Of a stretch of DNA of 40,873 nucleotides, positions 25,390-34,026 are shown piece by piece. The notes below the pieces were generated by a model that did not search any database, was not told the origin of the DNA, and was given only the letters and a program-made list of their open reading frames with translations. The DNA is from Clostridiales bacterium (GTDB lineage: Bacteria; Bacillota; Clostridia; Oscillospirales; Acutalibacteraceae), in contig JAILOG010000017.1 in the NCBI GenBank assembly GCA_024690965.1, positions 1-40,873 on the forward strand, in the 5' to 3' direction. Made by a program: the position numbers and the translations under genes. Every line of letters begins with the position of its first letter. Within the stretch, counting starts at the first letter, position 1.

Positions 25390-27825
25390 GTGATTTTTAC
25401 GGAATTTAAAAGAGTATTCGCAAACAGAAAAACGGCAATTCTGCTGATTATATTGATTTTGCTCTGCTCACTGTTTTATATAATTGAGCAATACAGCCCG
25501 TCTGACGGTGGCAGTTACGATCTGTTTGCCTCAAAATCGATACTAAAAGAGGTTGTAAATGAGTACAAAGAATCAAATCCCGCACAGACGCTTGAAGCCA
25601 TAAATAGAGAAAAGGAAGATACATATATCTTGTACGAACTTGCGGTTTACGATGACCTCAAAAACACAAACAAAAATACTTATGACGCGAATTTCAGCGA
25701 AGCTGATAAAGAAATACGGGGCGAAAACTCAGAACTTGCACAGTTGTATGACAACAATAAAGAACTGTACAGCGAATCATATCTGAATGTTAAATTACAT
25801 ATTCTTGATATTTTAAAAGGAGAACTTTCACACATTGCGTCTTTTAAGGACAAGCTTGAAGATTTAAAGGCACAGGCGGAATCAATAAGCGGTATAAGCA
25901 TATTTTCCGAGTCAAATTCATTCTCGGATAAAAATATAAACAAAACGGTCGAGGACTATGCACCGCTTGAAAACATAGAGCTTTCATTCCAAAACCAAGA
26001 AGCTGCAAAAAGCGTTGTACAGTTTGATTTTGTGCATTATTTGGTGCTGATTTTCCTTATATGGATCGTGTTTCTTTTTTGCTCGGAGCAGAAAAAAGGA
26101 CTGAGCCAGCTTGTTTTTACAACGCGAAACGGCAGACTGCCGCTCGCTCTTAAAAGAGCGGGGATACTCGTTTTTTCTGCAATAGCGGTCAATTTGATTA
26201 TGTATTCGATACTGTTCGGTGCGGCTTTTTACATTTACGGCAGTTATGAAGGCTTGTTCTGCATGGTGCAGTCAATTTCTTTATTTGTCGATTTTGTAAT
26301 ACCTATGACCGTGTGGCAGTTTTTGCTGTATTACATTGTATTTTGTACAGTGTCATCGTTTGCCGTGTCTGTGGTCGTTTGGCTTGTTATGTCGGCGGCT
26401 GACGAAAAACATATATCAATTACTGTATTCAGCATCATATTCGCCACGGAATACGCGCTGTATTATTTCATAACGCCGCAGAGCAATTTCTGTGTCTTTA
26501 AATATTTAAACATTTTTCCGCTGATAAATCCGAAAAGCATTATCATCAAATACAGAAACATCCCGTTTTTAGGTGACGCCGTAAACGCACGGATCGCGCT
26601 GACGGTATTCTGTATTTTTACTGTTGTGTCAGCGTTGACCGCCTGTTTGATTATCAATACTAAAAAACGCCCTGTGCATACACAGAGCAAATTATCATTG
26701 TTTTTGATGAGACAAAGCGCAAGGCTCAGGGGCGTGTTCAGTCGCGCTGTCGCGCGTATGTCGCTTATCGGCAAAGAACTTTATAAAATCTTTGTTATGC
26801 AAAAGGGAATAATCGTATTGGTGATCTTTGTCTGTATCATCGTTAGAAATATACCGTCGGGAACCGTTTATTACGGCAGAGTTGACAGCATCATAAATGA
26901 TTTCTATTCAAGCTATTCGGGAGAAATAAGCGAAGAAAGCAAAAGCTACATATCAAATCTTGAAGCCGAGATAGAAACAGCGCACACAAATTTGATTGAT
27001 ACAAAGCGCGCTTACGACAGCGGCTTGGCAGATGAAAAAGAGCTTAAAAAAGCGACCGACAAATACAATTCCTACAGTGACTACAGTCAGGCGCTTGACA
27101 TCATATATGAGCGTACCGGCTATATAGAAAGCGTAAAAGAGTATCAAGGAATAGACGCATGGTATGTCAATCCTTACGGCTATGAAAAGCTTCTCAGTCG
27201 GGAGAGCTATCTCAGGCAGGAATACAACGCCGTTCTTGCTATTATAACAATAATAATTATTTTGTCCGGCATTTTCTCCTTTGAGAGCAAAAGCAACACA
27301 AATTTCCTTATCCGTTCCACCCATAAGGGCAGAGATAAACTCTTTAAGGTCAAGCTGTTGACTGCCGAAGTCGTTACCGTATTTATTTGGTGTGTAACTT
27401 ACGCTGCTGAGTTTTTCGGCATATACAATAAGTACGGTCTTGACTGCTTTAACGCGCCGATACAAAGTCTTGAGTTTTTTATGAGCTTTCCACTTAATAT
27501 CAGCATAGGAGCGTATTTGATGCTTATGTATTTATGCAGACTTCTGCTGATGATGTCCGCGACGGGCGTTATTATGCTGATCTCAAAGAAGCTGTCTTAT
27601 GCGGCTTCGATCGCCGCGTCGATAGCGATATTGCTTATCCCGGCGTTGCTTAATATGGTTGGCGTTGCGTTTTTCGGAAAGCTTTCGTTATCGGTAATTC
27701 TGAGTATCAATCAGAATATAACCTACAACGGATTTTGGTATGCTGTGATTTCAATGATATTAATTATGCTGACCGGAGTGTTCTGTGTGCTAAAAACAAG
27801 AACTAAATGGAATAAAAGCAGTTGA
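25390..27825 (+). CDS. Large ABC-2-type permease with duplicated architecture
   Basis: 811 residues; GTG 25390 is the first usable start, next to GGGCGG. The protein has two similar halves. Each starts with a cytoplasmic helix and one TM segment (ILLIILILLCSLFYIIEQ; GIIVLVIFVCIIVRNI), then a long extracellular helical domain (about residues 40-210 and 495-605), then about five to six TM helices (FVHYLVLIFLIWIVFLFC; AVLAIITIIIILSGIFSF). That matches a fused pair of ABC-2 permease modules. Function with the downstream ATPase is expected, exporting or defending against an unknown substrate such as an antimicrobial peptide. The three lipoproteins may work with its outer domains. Confidence 0.85.
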   Translation: MIFTEFKRVFANRKTAILLIILILLCSLFYIIEQYSPSDGGSYDLFASKSILKEVVNEYKESNPAQTLEAINREKEDTYILYELAVYDDLKNTNKNTYDANFSEADKEIRGENSELAQLYDNNKELYSESYLNVKLHILDILKGELSHIASFKDKLEDLKAQAESISGISIFSESNSFSDKNINKTVEDYAPLENIELSFQNQEAAKSVVQFDFVHYLVLIFLIWIVFLFCSEQKKGLSQLVFTTRNGRLPLALKRAGILVFSAIAVNLIMYSILFGAAFYIYGSYEGLFCMVQSISLFVDFVIPMTVWQFLLYYIVFCTVSSFAVSVVVWLVMSAADEKHISITVFSIIFATEYALYYFITPQSNFCVFKYLNIFPLINPKSIIIKYRNIPFLGDAVNARIALTVFCIFTVVSALTACLIINTKKRPVHTQSKLSLFLMRQSARLRGVFSRAVARMSLIGKELYKIFVMQKGIIVLVIFVCIIVRNIPSGTVYYGRVDSIINDFYSSYSGEISEESKSYISNLEAEIETAHTNLIDTKRAYDSGLADEKELKKATDKYNSYSDYSQALDIIYERTGYIESVKEYQGIDAWYVNPYGYEKLLSRESYLRQEYNAVLAIITIIIILSGIFSFESKSNTNFLIRSTHKGRDKLFKVKLLTAEVVTVFIWCVTYAAEFFGIYNKYGLDCFNAPIQSLEFFMSFPLNISIGAYLMLMYLCRLLLMMSATGVIMLISKKLSYAASIAASIAILLIPALLNMVGVAFFGKLSLSVILSINQNITYNGFWYAVISMILIMLTGVFCVLKTRTKWNKSS

Positions 27826-27838
27826 GGAGGTGCGCAAT

Positions 27839-28720
27839 ATGAATGTTGAGCTTAAAAATGTATCGAAGTGCTACACAAAGGGAAAGTTAGCGCTTGATGA
27901 CTTTTCGGTCACCTTTAGCGCGGGCATATACGGCATGCTCGGTCCCAACGGCGCCGGAAAAAGCACGCTGATAAACTTAATAACCGATAACATTTCGCGC
28001 ACATCGGGCGAGATACTGTACGGCGGTGAGGATATATTAAAGCTCGGTCGCACTTTCAGGGCAAGGCTGGGGTATATGCCTCAGCAACAGGGCTTTTATG
28101 ATGATATGTCTGCGTACGCGTTTATGATGTATATGGCGCAGCTCAAAGGTTTATCGAAAAAGGACGCGAAGGCGCAAAGCCGCGAGCTTTTGGAAACGGT
28201 GAGCCTTTCATCAGTGGCGCACAATAAAATAAAGAGCTTTTCGGGCGGAATGAAACAAAGAGTTTTGCTTGCGCAGGCGCTGCTCGGCAACCCCGAAATA
28301 CTGATACTTGACGAGCCGACGAGCGGACTTGACCCAAAAGAGCGCATAAACATACGCAACTATATAGCTCAAATATCAAAGGATAAAATAATCCTGCTCG
28401 CAACCCATGTAGTCAGCGACATTGAGTGCATCGCCGACAAGGTGCTGCTTATAAAGTCAGGCAGGCTTATACAGTATAAAACGCCCGCCGAGCTGACGGA
28501 CTCAATTGAAAATAAGGTCTTTGAGCGTATTTGCGAAAAGGACGAGATCGAAAAACTTCAAAATGAATACGCTGTAAACAATGTCGCGTACAAAAACGGC
28601 AGGCTGACATTCCGCACTGTGGGCGACAGCTTGCCGCAGGGGTTTGAATACGCGAGAGATGTTAATCTGGAGGATGTGTATCTATATTATTTTAATTACT
28701 GTCATAAAAATACAGTCTGA
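27839..28720 (+). CDS. ABC transporter ATP-binding protein
   Basis: 293 residues. GAGGAGG directs initiation at ATG 27839 rather than the GTG at 27830. Walker A GPNGAGKST (35-43), signature FSGGMKQRV, Walker B ILILDEPTSGLDP and H-loop LLATHVVSD are complete, so the ATPase should be active. The C-terminal region (YKNGRLTFRTVGDSLPQGFE) resembles the extension of peptide/lantibiotic and drug export ATPases. It follows the permease stop by 13 bp and closes the operon. Confidence 0.92.
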   Translation: MNVELKNVSKCYTKGKLALDDFSVTFSAGIYGMLGPNGAGKSTLINLITDNISRTSGEILYGGEDILKLGRTFRARLGYMPQQQGFYDDMSAYAFMMYMAQLKGLSKKDAKAQSRELLETVSLSSVAHNKIKSFSGGMKQRVLLAQALLGNPEILILDEPTSGLDPKERINIRNYIAQISKDKIILLATHVVSDIECIADKVLLIKSGRLIQYKTPAELTDSIENKVFERICEKDEIEKLQNEYAVNNVAYKNGRLTFRTVGDSLPQGFEYARDVNLEDVYLYYFNYCHKNTV

Positions 28721-28804
28721 AAAAGCTCTTAGAATCCTCGTATAAGATAAATAATTAACAAAAAGTCAAGAAACGCGACGTGACAAAAACAGGAGGTGGG
28801 CCCG

Positions 28805-28942
28805 ATGGAAAACCCGTGCGGCTTGATTAGTGCGCAGTGTGAGATGATATCCTCAAACATTGCGCCGCCCGTAAACGCACGGATGCGCGCGATTACAAAC
28901 AGCGTTTTTACGCGAATATATCATCCGCGAAAGTTTTTTTGA
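28805..28942 (+). CDS. Small ORF MENPCGLISAQC, 45 residues, possible small protein
   Basis: GGAGG lies eight bases before ATG 28805, and the 45 codons end in TGA 28940. The first part (MENPCGLISAQCEMISSN) is nearly repeated at 31978-32039, where one missing base breaks it. The inverse strand of the repeats at 31575 and 33604 also spells GLISAQCGPLPGG in frame, so the amino-acid string recurs in two settings. It may be a real small peptide, a leader ORF, or an artefact of a structured repeat. Confidence 0.4.
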   Translation: MENPCGLISAQCEMISSNIAPPVNARMRAITNSVFTRIYHPRKFF

Positions 28943-29056
28943 AAATTTTATGATTTTTTCAAAAATCTTGTCTAAAAACGGGCCTCTCAAGTGTTTATAT
29001 AGTGTAAGAATAAAATAATACCTTATAATCGTTATATTTCAAAGGGGATGATCATT

Positions 29057-29095
29057 ATGAAATATTTGTCTGCGGACGGTGGTTTATCACCGTAA
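29057..29095 (+). promoter_or_regulatory. 12-codon leader ORF overlapping a hairpin
   Basis: AAAGGGGATG precedes ATG 29057, and the frame MKYLSADGGLSP ends at TAA 29093. Its 3' half forms the hairpin ACGGTG/CACCGT (29076-29081, 29088-29093). It sits 58 bases upstream of the secreted dockerin protein and might couple translation of a short peptide to expression of that gene. Confidence 0.4.
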
Positions 29096-29153
29096 AATTC
29101 AGTCGATAACCAATGACATAACACGACGTAACTTTCAAAAGGAGGCAATTACT

Positions 29154-30446
29154 ATGAAAAAGAAGGTTATTAGCATTATCGTTTCACTGCTGCTCGTATT
29201 CCCGGCATTGATACAGTCATACGCCGAGGAAGGCAGAACACTGAAGGATATATGCGAGAATGAGAAAACACTTGAAGCAGTTGAGGCTATGAAGGATTCC
29301 GATGAGATCGAGGTTTATGTCCGTTTAAATTATCCGGAAGCCGAAGCGTTTCGCAATTCACTCAGCAGCGTACCGAAGGAAGAATATGATTCCAAATTTG
29401 ATGAGCTGAGCAGAATGTGCGTGGACTTCTGCGAAAAATTCGCCGAGGACTATTCGATAAAGCAACCGACTAACCTGCGGTGCGACGCGATGTTTATCTG
29501 CAAGCTGACGCTTGACGGCATCAATAGCATAATGAACGACGAAAGGCTTGAAGGGATCGCCGTCGTTGAGCAGGGAATTGAAGCGGATATAACGACGGAT
29601 ACGAACGAGGAAGCCTCGACAGACAGCGACAAACCGGATGACAAAGAATATCGGGATATGACAGACAGCGATAGCGATATCGAATACAACGACCCGCCGA
29701 CTACCGCTGAGGGCTGGAGAGACCTGCTGAGGAACTTCTGCAAGTATGTGATAAGCAAGTATGAGGAAGGCTCGGATGGCTCGCAGGACGGTGTGGAATC
29801 CCTTTTTGAGGGATACACGGAAGAGGCGATAAAAACCGCGCGGGAATATCTCAAGGACGAAAGCACGATAGAGTCTATGACGAAAGAAAAGGCAAAAAGC
29901 AGTTTTTACGGTCTTAAGGCTATGATTCTGACGGTAAAGAGAGAGCTTTATGACGAGCTTTTAACGCTTGCCGAAAAGGAGAAAAGGCCTTGCGGCTACT
30001 TTGAGGATATAGAATGGCAGAGGTTTTCGGAAGCGCTTGAGAACGCGAGAACTTATGAAGCAGAGAAATCCTGGGGCGAGTACGAAAGCCTGAGAGAATG
30101 GTTCGGACGCGTCATAATGGCTAACCGGCACATATTCTACGATGTGGATCAGAACGGCGAGCTGGATCTCTCCGATGTGACGACGATGCAAAGGTATATG
30201 GCGGAATTAGAGGACTTAAGCACATCACAGAGATACATCGTGTCGAGAAACACCTTTAATGATGAGAATATGGAAACGATAGCCGATATGCAGAAGATCA
30301 TAGCCGGGTTAAAATCTCTGGACGCTTATGAACGCACCGGGAATCTCGCGCCCGCGTACCATTACGATTACGCCGAGTTTGTGCTGCCCCGATACTCTCA
30401 TAAGATAGAGTTTGAGGTCGCTCGGTATGAATACGGGATAGCATAA
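29154..30446 (+). CDS. Secreted protein with dockerin-like C-terminal module
   Basis: 430 residues; AAAGGAGG precedes ATG 29154. The signal peptide (KKKVISIIVSLLLVFPALIQ) ends near SYAEE. Residues 30-140 form a helical domain also seen in the 32113 protein, marked by CKLTLDGINSIMNDERLEG. An acidic stretch (DTNEEASTDSDKPDDKE) and a helical middle follow. Near the C-terminus, DVDQNGELDLSDVTTMQRYM is a canonical Ca-binding dockerin repeat, but the partner repeat is decayed (RNTFNDENMETIADMQKIIA, lacking the D-x-N-x-D loop). About 40 residues follow. Weak cohesin or surface attachment is possible. It is the first of two adjacent dockerin genes. Confidence 0.8.
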   Translation: MKKKVISIIVSLLLVFPALIQSYAEEGRTLKDICENEKTLEAVEAMKDSDEIEVYVRLNYPEAEAFRNSLSSVPKEEYDSKFDELSRMCVDFCEKFAEDYSIKQPTNLRCDAMFICKLTLDGINSIMNDERLEGIAVVEQGIEADITTDTNEEASTDSDKPDDKEYRDMTDSDSDIEYNDPPTTAEGWRDLLRNFCKYVISKYEEGSDGSQDGVESLFEGYTEEAIKTAREYLKDESTIESMTKEKAKSSFYGLKAMILTVKRELYDELLTLAEKEKRPCGYFEDIEWQRFSEALENARTYEAEKSWGEYESLREWFGRVIMANRHIFYDVDQNGELDLSDVTTMQRYMAELEDLSTSQRYIVSRNTFNDENMETIADMQKIIAGLKSLDAYERTGNLAPAYHYDYAEFVLPRYSHKIEFEVARYEYGIA

Positions 30447-30506
30447 TGCTATTCAAAAAATGCAATGTTAACAAAAAAAGCTTGGCTTCCAAAGGAGGTA
30501 ATCATC

Positions 30507-31508
30507 GTGAAAAAACTTATTTCATTAATTATAGCTATTTGCATTATACTTTCATATGCAGCGGCAGCAGCTTCGGCAGAGGAAAAGGATGATTATTCCT
30601 CTTTGTTCTTTGAACACATGAAGGAGTATGTTGAAATGAACGAATATCACCAAGGACTTGTTAAATCATCATACAAGCTTCTCGGCGAGACGTCAAACGG
30701 ATATCATATTGCATACTGTAAGTATTATTACGGCGATAATTATGACCTCGACTTTGGTGAATATCAGGTCTGCAAAATCGGTGATTATGTCATAGTCGGC
30801 GACGGGTATCCCAATAAGCCCTCAGGCTTTGGTATCTATTTCTTTAACAAGGATAAATGCCTCACGCTGGAAAACGCGCTGAAAGATAAGGCGGTGTCTT
30901 TTGAAGAAGCTGCAACACTTCTCAATGAAGACCTGAGTATTCCCCCTGTCAGACAGGATAATTTCCCCCGCCTGTATATTTATCACCGCGGAGATGAAAT
31001 TATACTCGGGAGCAGCTTTGAGAAAGCATTGGTAAGAACTTTGTTCGGAGAGCATATCGGCAGTGATGACATAGATTGCAGAGTTTACGGCAGTTGCAAT
31101 GAGAACATTATTTTCTTCGGCGCCGCAAGCGATTGCTCATGTGAATTTATATCGAGAAAAATCGGCAATTACGTTATTATTGCCCCCAATATTTATCATC
31201 CCTATGATATAGGAATACACGTTTTTAACGGCAAGAAATTCTATACACTCGATGAAGCGGTCAGCGCCGGCTTGTTCCCGATGGATGAGTTGACTTCGAT
31301 AACAATTGGCGCAAAACCCGTAGGCGATGCGAACCTCGACGGAGAGCTTGATATGACAGACGTTACAAAGCTGCAAAGGTCTTTGGCAGGACTTGATGAA
31401 GAATCGTTCTTGGCTGATTACATCAAAAGAGTAGTTGATTTGGACGAAAACGGTGTTGTCGATATGTATGATGTTGTGCTTGTGCAGAGATTAATTGCAA
31501 AGCTGTGA
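30507..31508 (+). CDS. Secreted dockerin protein with duplicated unknown domain
   Basis: 333 residues from GTG 30507, preceded by AAAGGAGG. The signal peptide is LISLIIAICIILSYAAAAAS. Two repeats of about 90 residues follow, each with a KIG.YVI strand, then GI..FN..K..TL.EA (KIGDYVIVGDGYPNK, GIYFFNKDKCLTLENAL; KIGNYVIIAPNIY, GIHVFNGKKFYTLDEAV). The C-terminal type I dockerin is complete: DANLDGELDMTDVTKLQRSL and DLDENGVVDMYDVVLVQRLI. The start is about 60 bp from the previous stop, so the genes are probably co-transcribed. The duplicated domain's function is unknown to me. Confidence 0.82.
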   Translation: MKKLISLIIAICIILSYAAAAASAEEKDDYSSLFFEHMKEYVEMNEYHQGLVKSSYKLLGETSNGYHIAYCKYYYGDNYDLDFGEYQVCKIGDYVIVGDGYPNKPSGFGIYFFNKDKCLTLENALKDKAVSFEEAATLLNEDLSIPPVRQDNFPRLYIYHRGDEIILGSSFEKALVRTLFGEHIGSDDIDCRVYGSCNENIIFFGAASDCSCEFISRKIGNYVIIAPNIYHPYDIGIHVFNGKKFYTLDEAVSAGLFPMDELTSITIGAKPVGDANLDGELDMTDVTKLQRSLAGLDEESFLADYIKRVVDLDENGVVDMYDVVLVQRLIAKL

Positions 31509-31524
31509 TTATCTAACCCTCTTT

Positions 31525-31930
31525 TGCCCGGCGGTTACCTCATAAGCGCCGTCGGGCACCCACCGGGTAACGGTCCGCACTGCGCACTAATTAAGCCGAA
31601 CGGCTTATTAATAATAACCCTCTATTTACCCATTCCTTCATATATTGCGCCTCTCGGCGCAAAGCTGCCCCGCACGCGATCTCCTGTTCGTGCGGGGCAG
31701 CAATATAATCAGCCTTTTGAAGCCGGAGCAGTTGCTTATATTTGCAAATGAGGTATTTATAAAGGTGTAGGAAGCTATATGTGTTATGAACAAAACACGC
31801 AATTTTCATTTGTCAAGTGTTTTTTCAGACATTTTTTTAAAAAGTCAAGAACAATTTATGCCAAAAACGGCACTATTTATGCCAAGCTGTTGAAAGCGTT
31901 ATGTTTTTCGTATATGATTTTAGTGTAATA
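31525..31930 (+). repeat. ~400-bp intergenic repeat, copy 1, with covarying hairpins
   Basis: Nearly the whole interval from CCTCTTTTGCCCGGCGGTT to the promoter region matches 33549-33965 in order. It holds a hairpin GCCCGGCGG/CCGTCGGGC (31538-31561), AAGCCG-AA-CGGCTT, TGCGCC/GGCGCA and a 13-bp stem GCTGCCCCGCACG/CGTGCGGGGCAGC (31664-31676, 31689-31701), then the GTTGGAGCAG-type motif, direct repeats and a promoter. The stem differs from copy 2 by a paired C-G to T-A change, evidence for selected RNA or DNA structure. Confidence 0.85.
31851..31918 (+). promoter_or_regulatory. Promoter with two phased direct repeats, copy 1
   Basis: ACAATTTATGCCA (31851-31863) and ACTATTTATGCCA (31872-31884) are 21 bp apart, two helical turns, and end just before TTGAAA (31890-31895). 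TATGAT (31913-31918) follows with a 17-bp spacer, a good sigma-A promoter. The repeats are placed as activator sites upstream of the -35. The gene served is probably the 32113 dockerin protein. Confidence 0.7.
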
Positions 31931-31977
31931 GAAGGTCAATAAAACGTGACGGCGCTAAAAGAATGGAGGCGGAACCG

Positions 31978-32039
31978 ATGGAAAATCGTGCGGTTTAATT
32001 AGTGCGCAGTGTGAGATAATATCCTCAAACACAGCGTAA
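31978..32039 (+). pseudogene. Broken copy of the MEN.CGLISAQC small ORF
   Basis: GGAGG precedes ATG 31978 by eight bases. The frame closes after six codons (MENRAV). Adding one base at the third/fourth codon restores CGLISAQCEIISSNTA, matching 28805-28942, up to a stop at 32037. It lies in the leader of the 32113 gene, as the intact copy lies in the leader of the 29154 gene. Confidence 0.5.
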
Positions 32040-32112
32040 TTGCGGTGGGCAGATGACGAATTGCAAATTCCAAAGTCATAATAATCTACTTTTTTATAAA
32101 GGAGGGATTAAA

Positions 32113-33531
32113 ATGTTGAAAAAATTTATTGCGATCGTATTATCGCTCGTGCTGGTGTTCTCTATGGCTGCGGTATATACCGCATATGCAGAGGAAACCG
32201 AACCGACAGCTCAGACGGATAAAGGTGCAGGCACATACATTTATTTGCACCCGACAGGCGGAGCTCTTTGGTTACGTGCAAAGCCGGATGATGAATCCGA
32301 ATTGTTATTCTTCATCTATGACAAACAACTGGTTAATATAACTGAGGTCAAAGACGGCTACGGCAAGACGACTTGCAAAGGCGTTGAAGGCGACATCGTA
32401 GGTTGGGTTTCTATGGAATACCTGTTTGATCCCGATGAAGTGGACCCGCTCAGACTTGTATGCCTGACCGAAGTGACATACCAACAGATCAAAGCAATGA
32501 CAGAGTCAGACAAGCTAAAGCTTTGTATCAGTCTGAAAGAGCCTGTATTCGGCAACGGCAGCGGATATATAAGCTGTGCCGAGCTCGGTCTGTCAGCGGA
32601 AGAATTTGAACAGATGAAAATGGACATCTACACATCGTATGACCTCGCGTGCGATGCGTTTATCAAGGATTATTCTTTGCAAAAAGCTACGCTTGCTCAT
32701 TTAACACCTGAGTTTACCTGCAAAGTCACGCTTGAAGACATCAACAAGATGTTGAAGGACGAGAGAGTAAAAAGCTTTATGTTTTGGGAGTATTGGAAGA
32801 ACGAAAATGACGACGAAAAATCCGAAGAAGGCTACGGAGCTTATGTAGCTTATTCTCCATGGAAAGATGAAGATACCGTATTACATTCTCACCCAATCAT
32901 TTCTTCCGGTGTTAGAGACCACATCCCGGACGGAACCGTTCTTGAAATTACCGAGTTTTGCAACGGCTTTGGCAGAACTACCTATAACGGCAAGGACGGC
33001 TGGATCTTAGGGGGCTATATCCAGCCCTATGAACCGGCAACGGATACAGATGAGTACTGGACAGTTCCTACATTTTCGTATGACGGCAGCCTCACTCTTT
33101 GCGGCAAACCCACAAATAGTTATATAATAGCAAACATTCCGTCAGGAATTCTGCTCCATATAACCGAAATTGCCAACGGCTACGGCAAAACCGTTTACAA
33201 CGGCAAGGAAGGCTGGGTTCATATGGGTGTCCTTCGTGATCCTGAAGCTTATGCTCATGCTCCGTCATCAACTGACTATCCCGACGAGCTTTTTGCAGAT
33301 ACCGATGTGGAAGATTGGGTCGTATGTTGGGACAATGAAGTCGTAGCCTCAATCAGAGGCGATGCAAACGATGACGGCAGCCTAGATATGCTTGATATTA
33401 CCGTTACTCAAAAATCCATTGCTAAGCTTGAAACCGTGTGCAACACAATACTTGCAGATATGGATAAAAACGGTGAAGTAGATCTGCAAGACGTTGTTCA
33501 AATGCAAAAAACCATAGCTGATATTATCTAA
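32113..33531 (+). CDS. Secreted SH3b-dockerin protein
   Basis: 472 residues; AAGGAGGG precedes ATG 32113. Signal peptide KKFIAIVLSLVLVFSMAAVY. An SH3b-like repeat (LWLRAKPDDESELLFFIYDK, ITEVKDGYGKTTCKG, GWVSMEYL) is followed by the helical domain shared with the 29154 protein (CKVTLEDINKMLKDERVKSF). Two more SH3b repeats follow (ITEFCNGFGRTTYNGKDGWI; ITEIANGYGKTVYNGKEGWV). The C-terminal dockerin has both loops: DANDDGSLDMLDITVTQKSI and DMDKNGEVDLQDVVQMQKTI. Bacterial SH3b domains often bind cell-wall peptides, so a wall-associated, cohesin-docked protein is plausible. The same SH3b type occurs three times in the next gene. Confidence 0.88.
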   Translation: MLKKFIAIVLSLVLVFSMAAVYTAYAEETEPTAQTDKGAGTYIYLHPTGGALWLRAKPDDESELLFFIYDKQLVNITEVKDGYGKTTCKGVEGDIVGWVSMEYLFDPDEVDPLRLVCLTEVTYQQIKAMTESDKLKLCISLKEPVFGNGSGYISCAELGLSAEEFEQMKMDIYTSYDLACDAFIKDYSLQKATLAHLTPEFTCKVTLEDINKMLKDERVKSFMFWEYWKNENDDEKSEEGYGAYVAYSPWKDEDTVLHSHPIISSGVRDHIPDGTVLEITEFCNGFGRTTYNGKDGWILGGYIQPYEPATDTDEYWTVPTFSYDGSLTLCGKPTNSYIIANIPSGILLHITEIANGYGKTVYNGKEGWVHMGVLRDPEAYAHAPSSTDYPDELFADTDVEDWVVCWDNEVVASIRGDANDDGSLDMLDITVTQKSIAKLETVCNTILADMDKNGEVDLQDVVQMQKTIADII

Positions 33532-33548
33532 TAATTCTGATTTAACCT

Positions 33549-33965
33549 AAATCCTCTTTTGCCCGGCGGTTGCCTCATAAGCGCTGTCGGGCACCCACCG
33601 GGTAACGGTCCGCACTGCGCACTAATTAAGCCGCGCGGCTTATAAATAATAACGACATACTCTCTATAAACCCATTCCTTTATATACTGCGCCTCTCGGC
33701 GCGAAAAGCTGCCCTGCACGCGATTTCCTGTTCGTGCAGGGCAGTTGCAATATAATTAGCCTTTTGAAGTTGGAGCAGTTATTTATATAAGCAAATGAGG
33801 TATTTATAAAGATGTGCGAAACTAACTGTGTTACGAACAAAACACACAATATTCGTTTGTCAAGTGTTTTTTCAAGGTTTTTTTAAAAAACAGGAACAAT
33901 TTATGCCAAAAAACGCACAATTTATGCCACGCTATTGAAAAGCATCGTGTTTTAGTGTACCATAA
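33549..33965 (+). repeat. ~400-bp intergenic repeat, copy 2
   Basis: Matches 31525-31930. The small stem is here a perfect palindrome, AAGCCGCGCGGCTT. The long stem reads GCTGCCCTGCACG/CGTGCAGGGCAGT (33708-33720, 33733-33745), with the compensated pair change and a terminal G.T wobble. The GTTGGAGCAGTTATTTATA motif, phased direct repeats and promoter are retained. Confidence 0.85.
33896..33963 (+). promoter_or_regulatory. Promoter with two phased direct repeats, copy 2
   Basis: Two exact ACAATTTATGCCA copies (33896-33908, 33917-33929) are spaced 21 bp, then TTGAAA (33935-33940), a 17-bp spacer and TACCAT (33958-33963). It lies 64 bp upstream of the LRR protein start. The layout equals that of copy 1, implying shared regulation of the 32113 and 34027 genes. 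Confidence 0.7.
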
Positions 33966-34026
33966 CAGTGGGGGGGGTAAGTGTAGGCTGTCCTGAAATT
34001 ATGCGAATAATGAGAGGAGAATTATT

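Larger units (their letters stand above)
28721..29153. other. Leader region of the first dockerin gene
   Basis: This stretch has no large gene but two short frames with good ribosome sites (28805-28942 and 29057-29095, listed separately), a plus-strand promoter-like TTGTCT...TATAGT around 28968-29006, and a GLISAQC-type element shared with 31978 and, inverted, with the gene ends at 31590 and 33620. I see no clear terminator for the ABC operon in it. Confidence 0.5.

Noticed and set aside
33528-33849. Minus-strand frames (MQGSFSRREAQYIKEW...) across the intergenic repeat
   Set aside because: They run through multiple hairpins, have no ribosome site, and the copy at 31591-31809 is interrupted; treated as a structured repeat that happens to be open.
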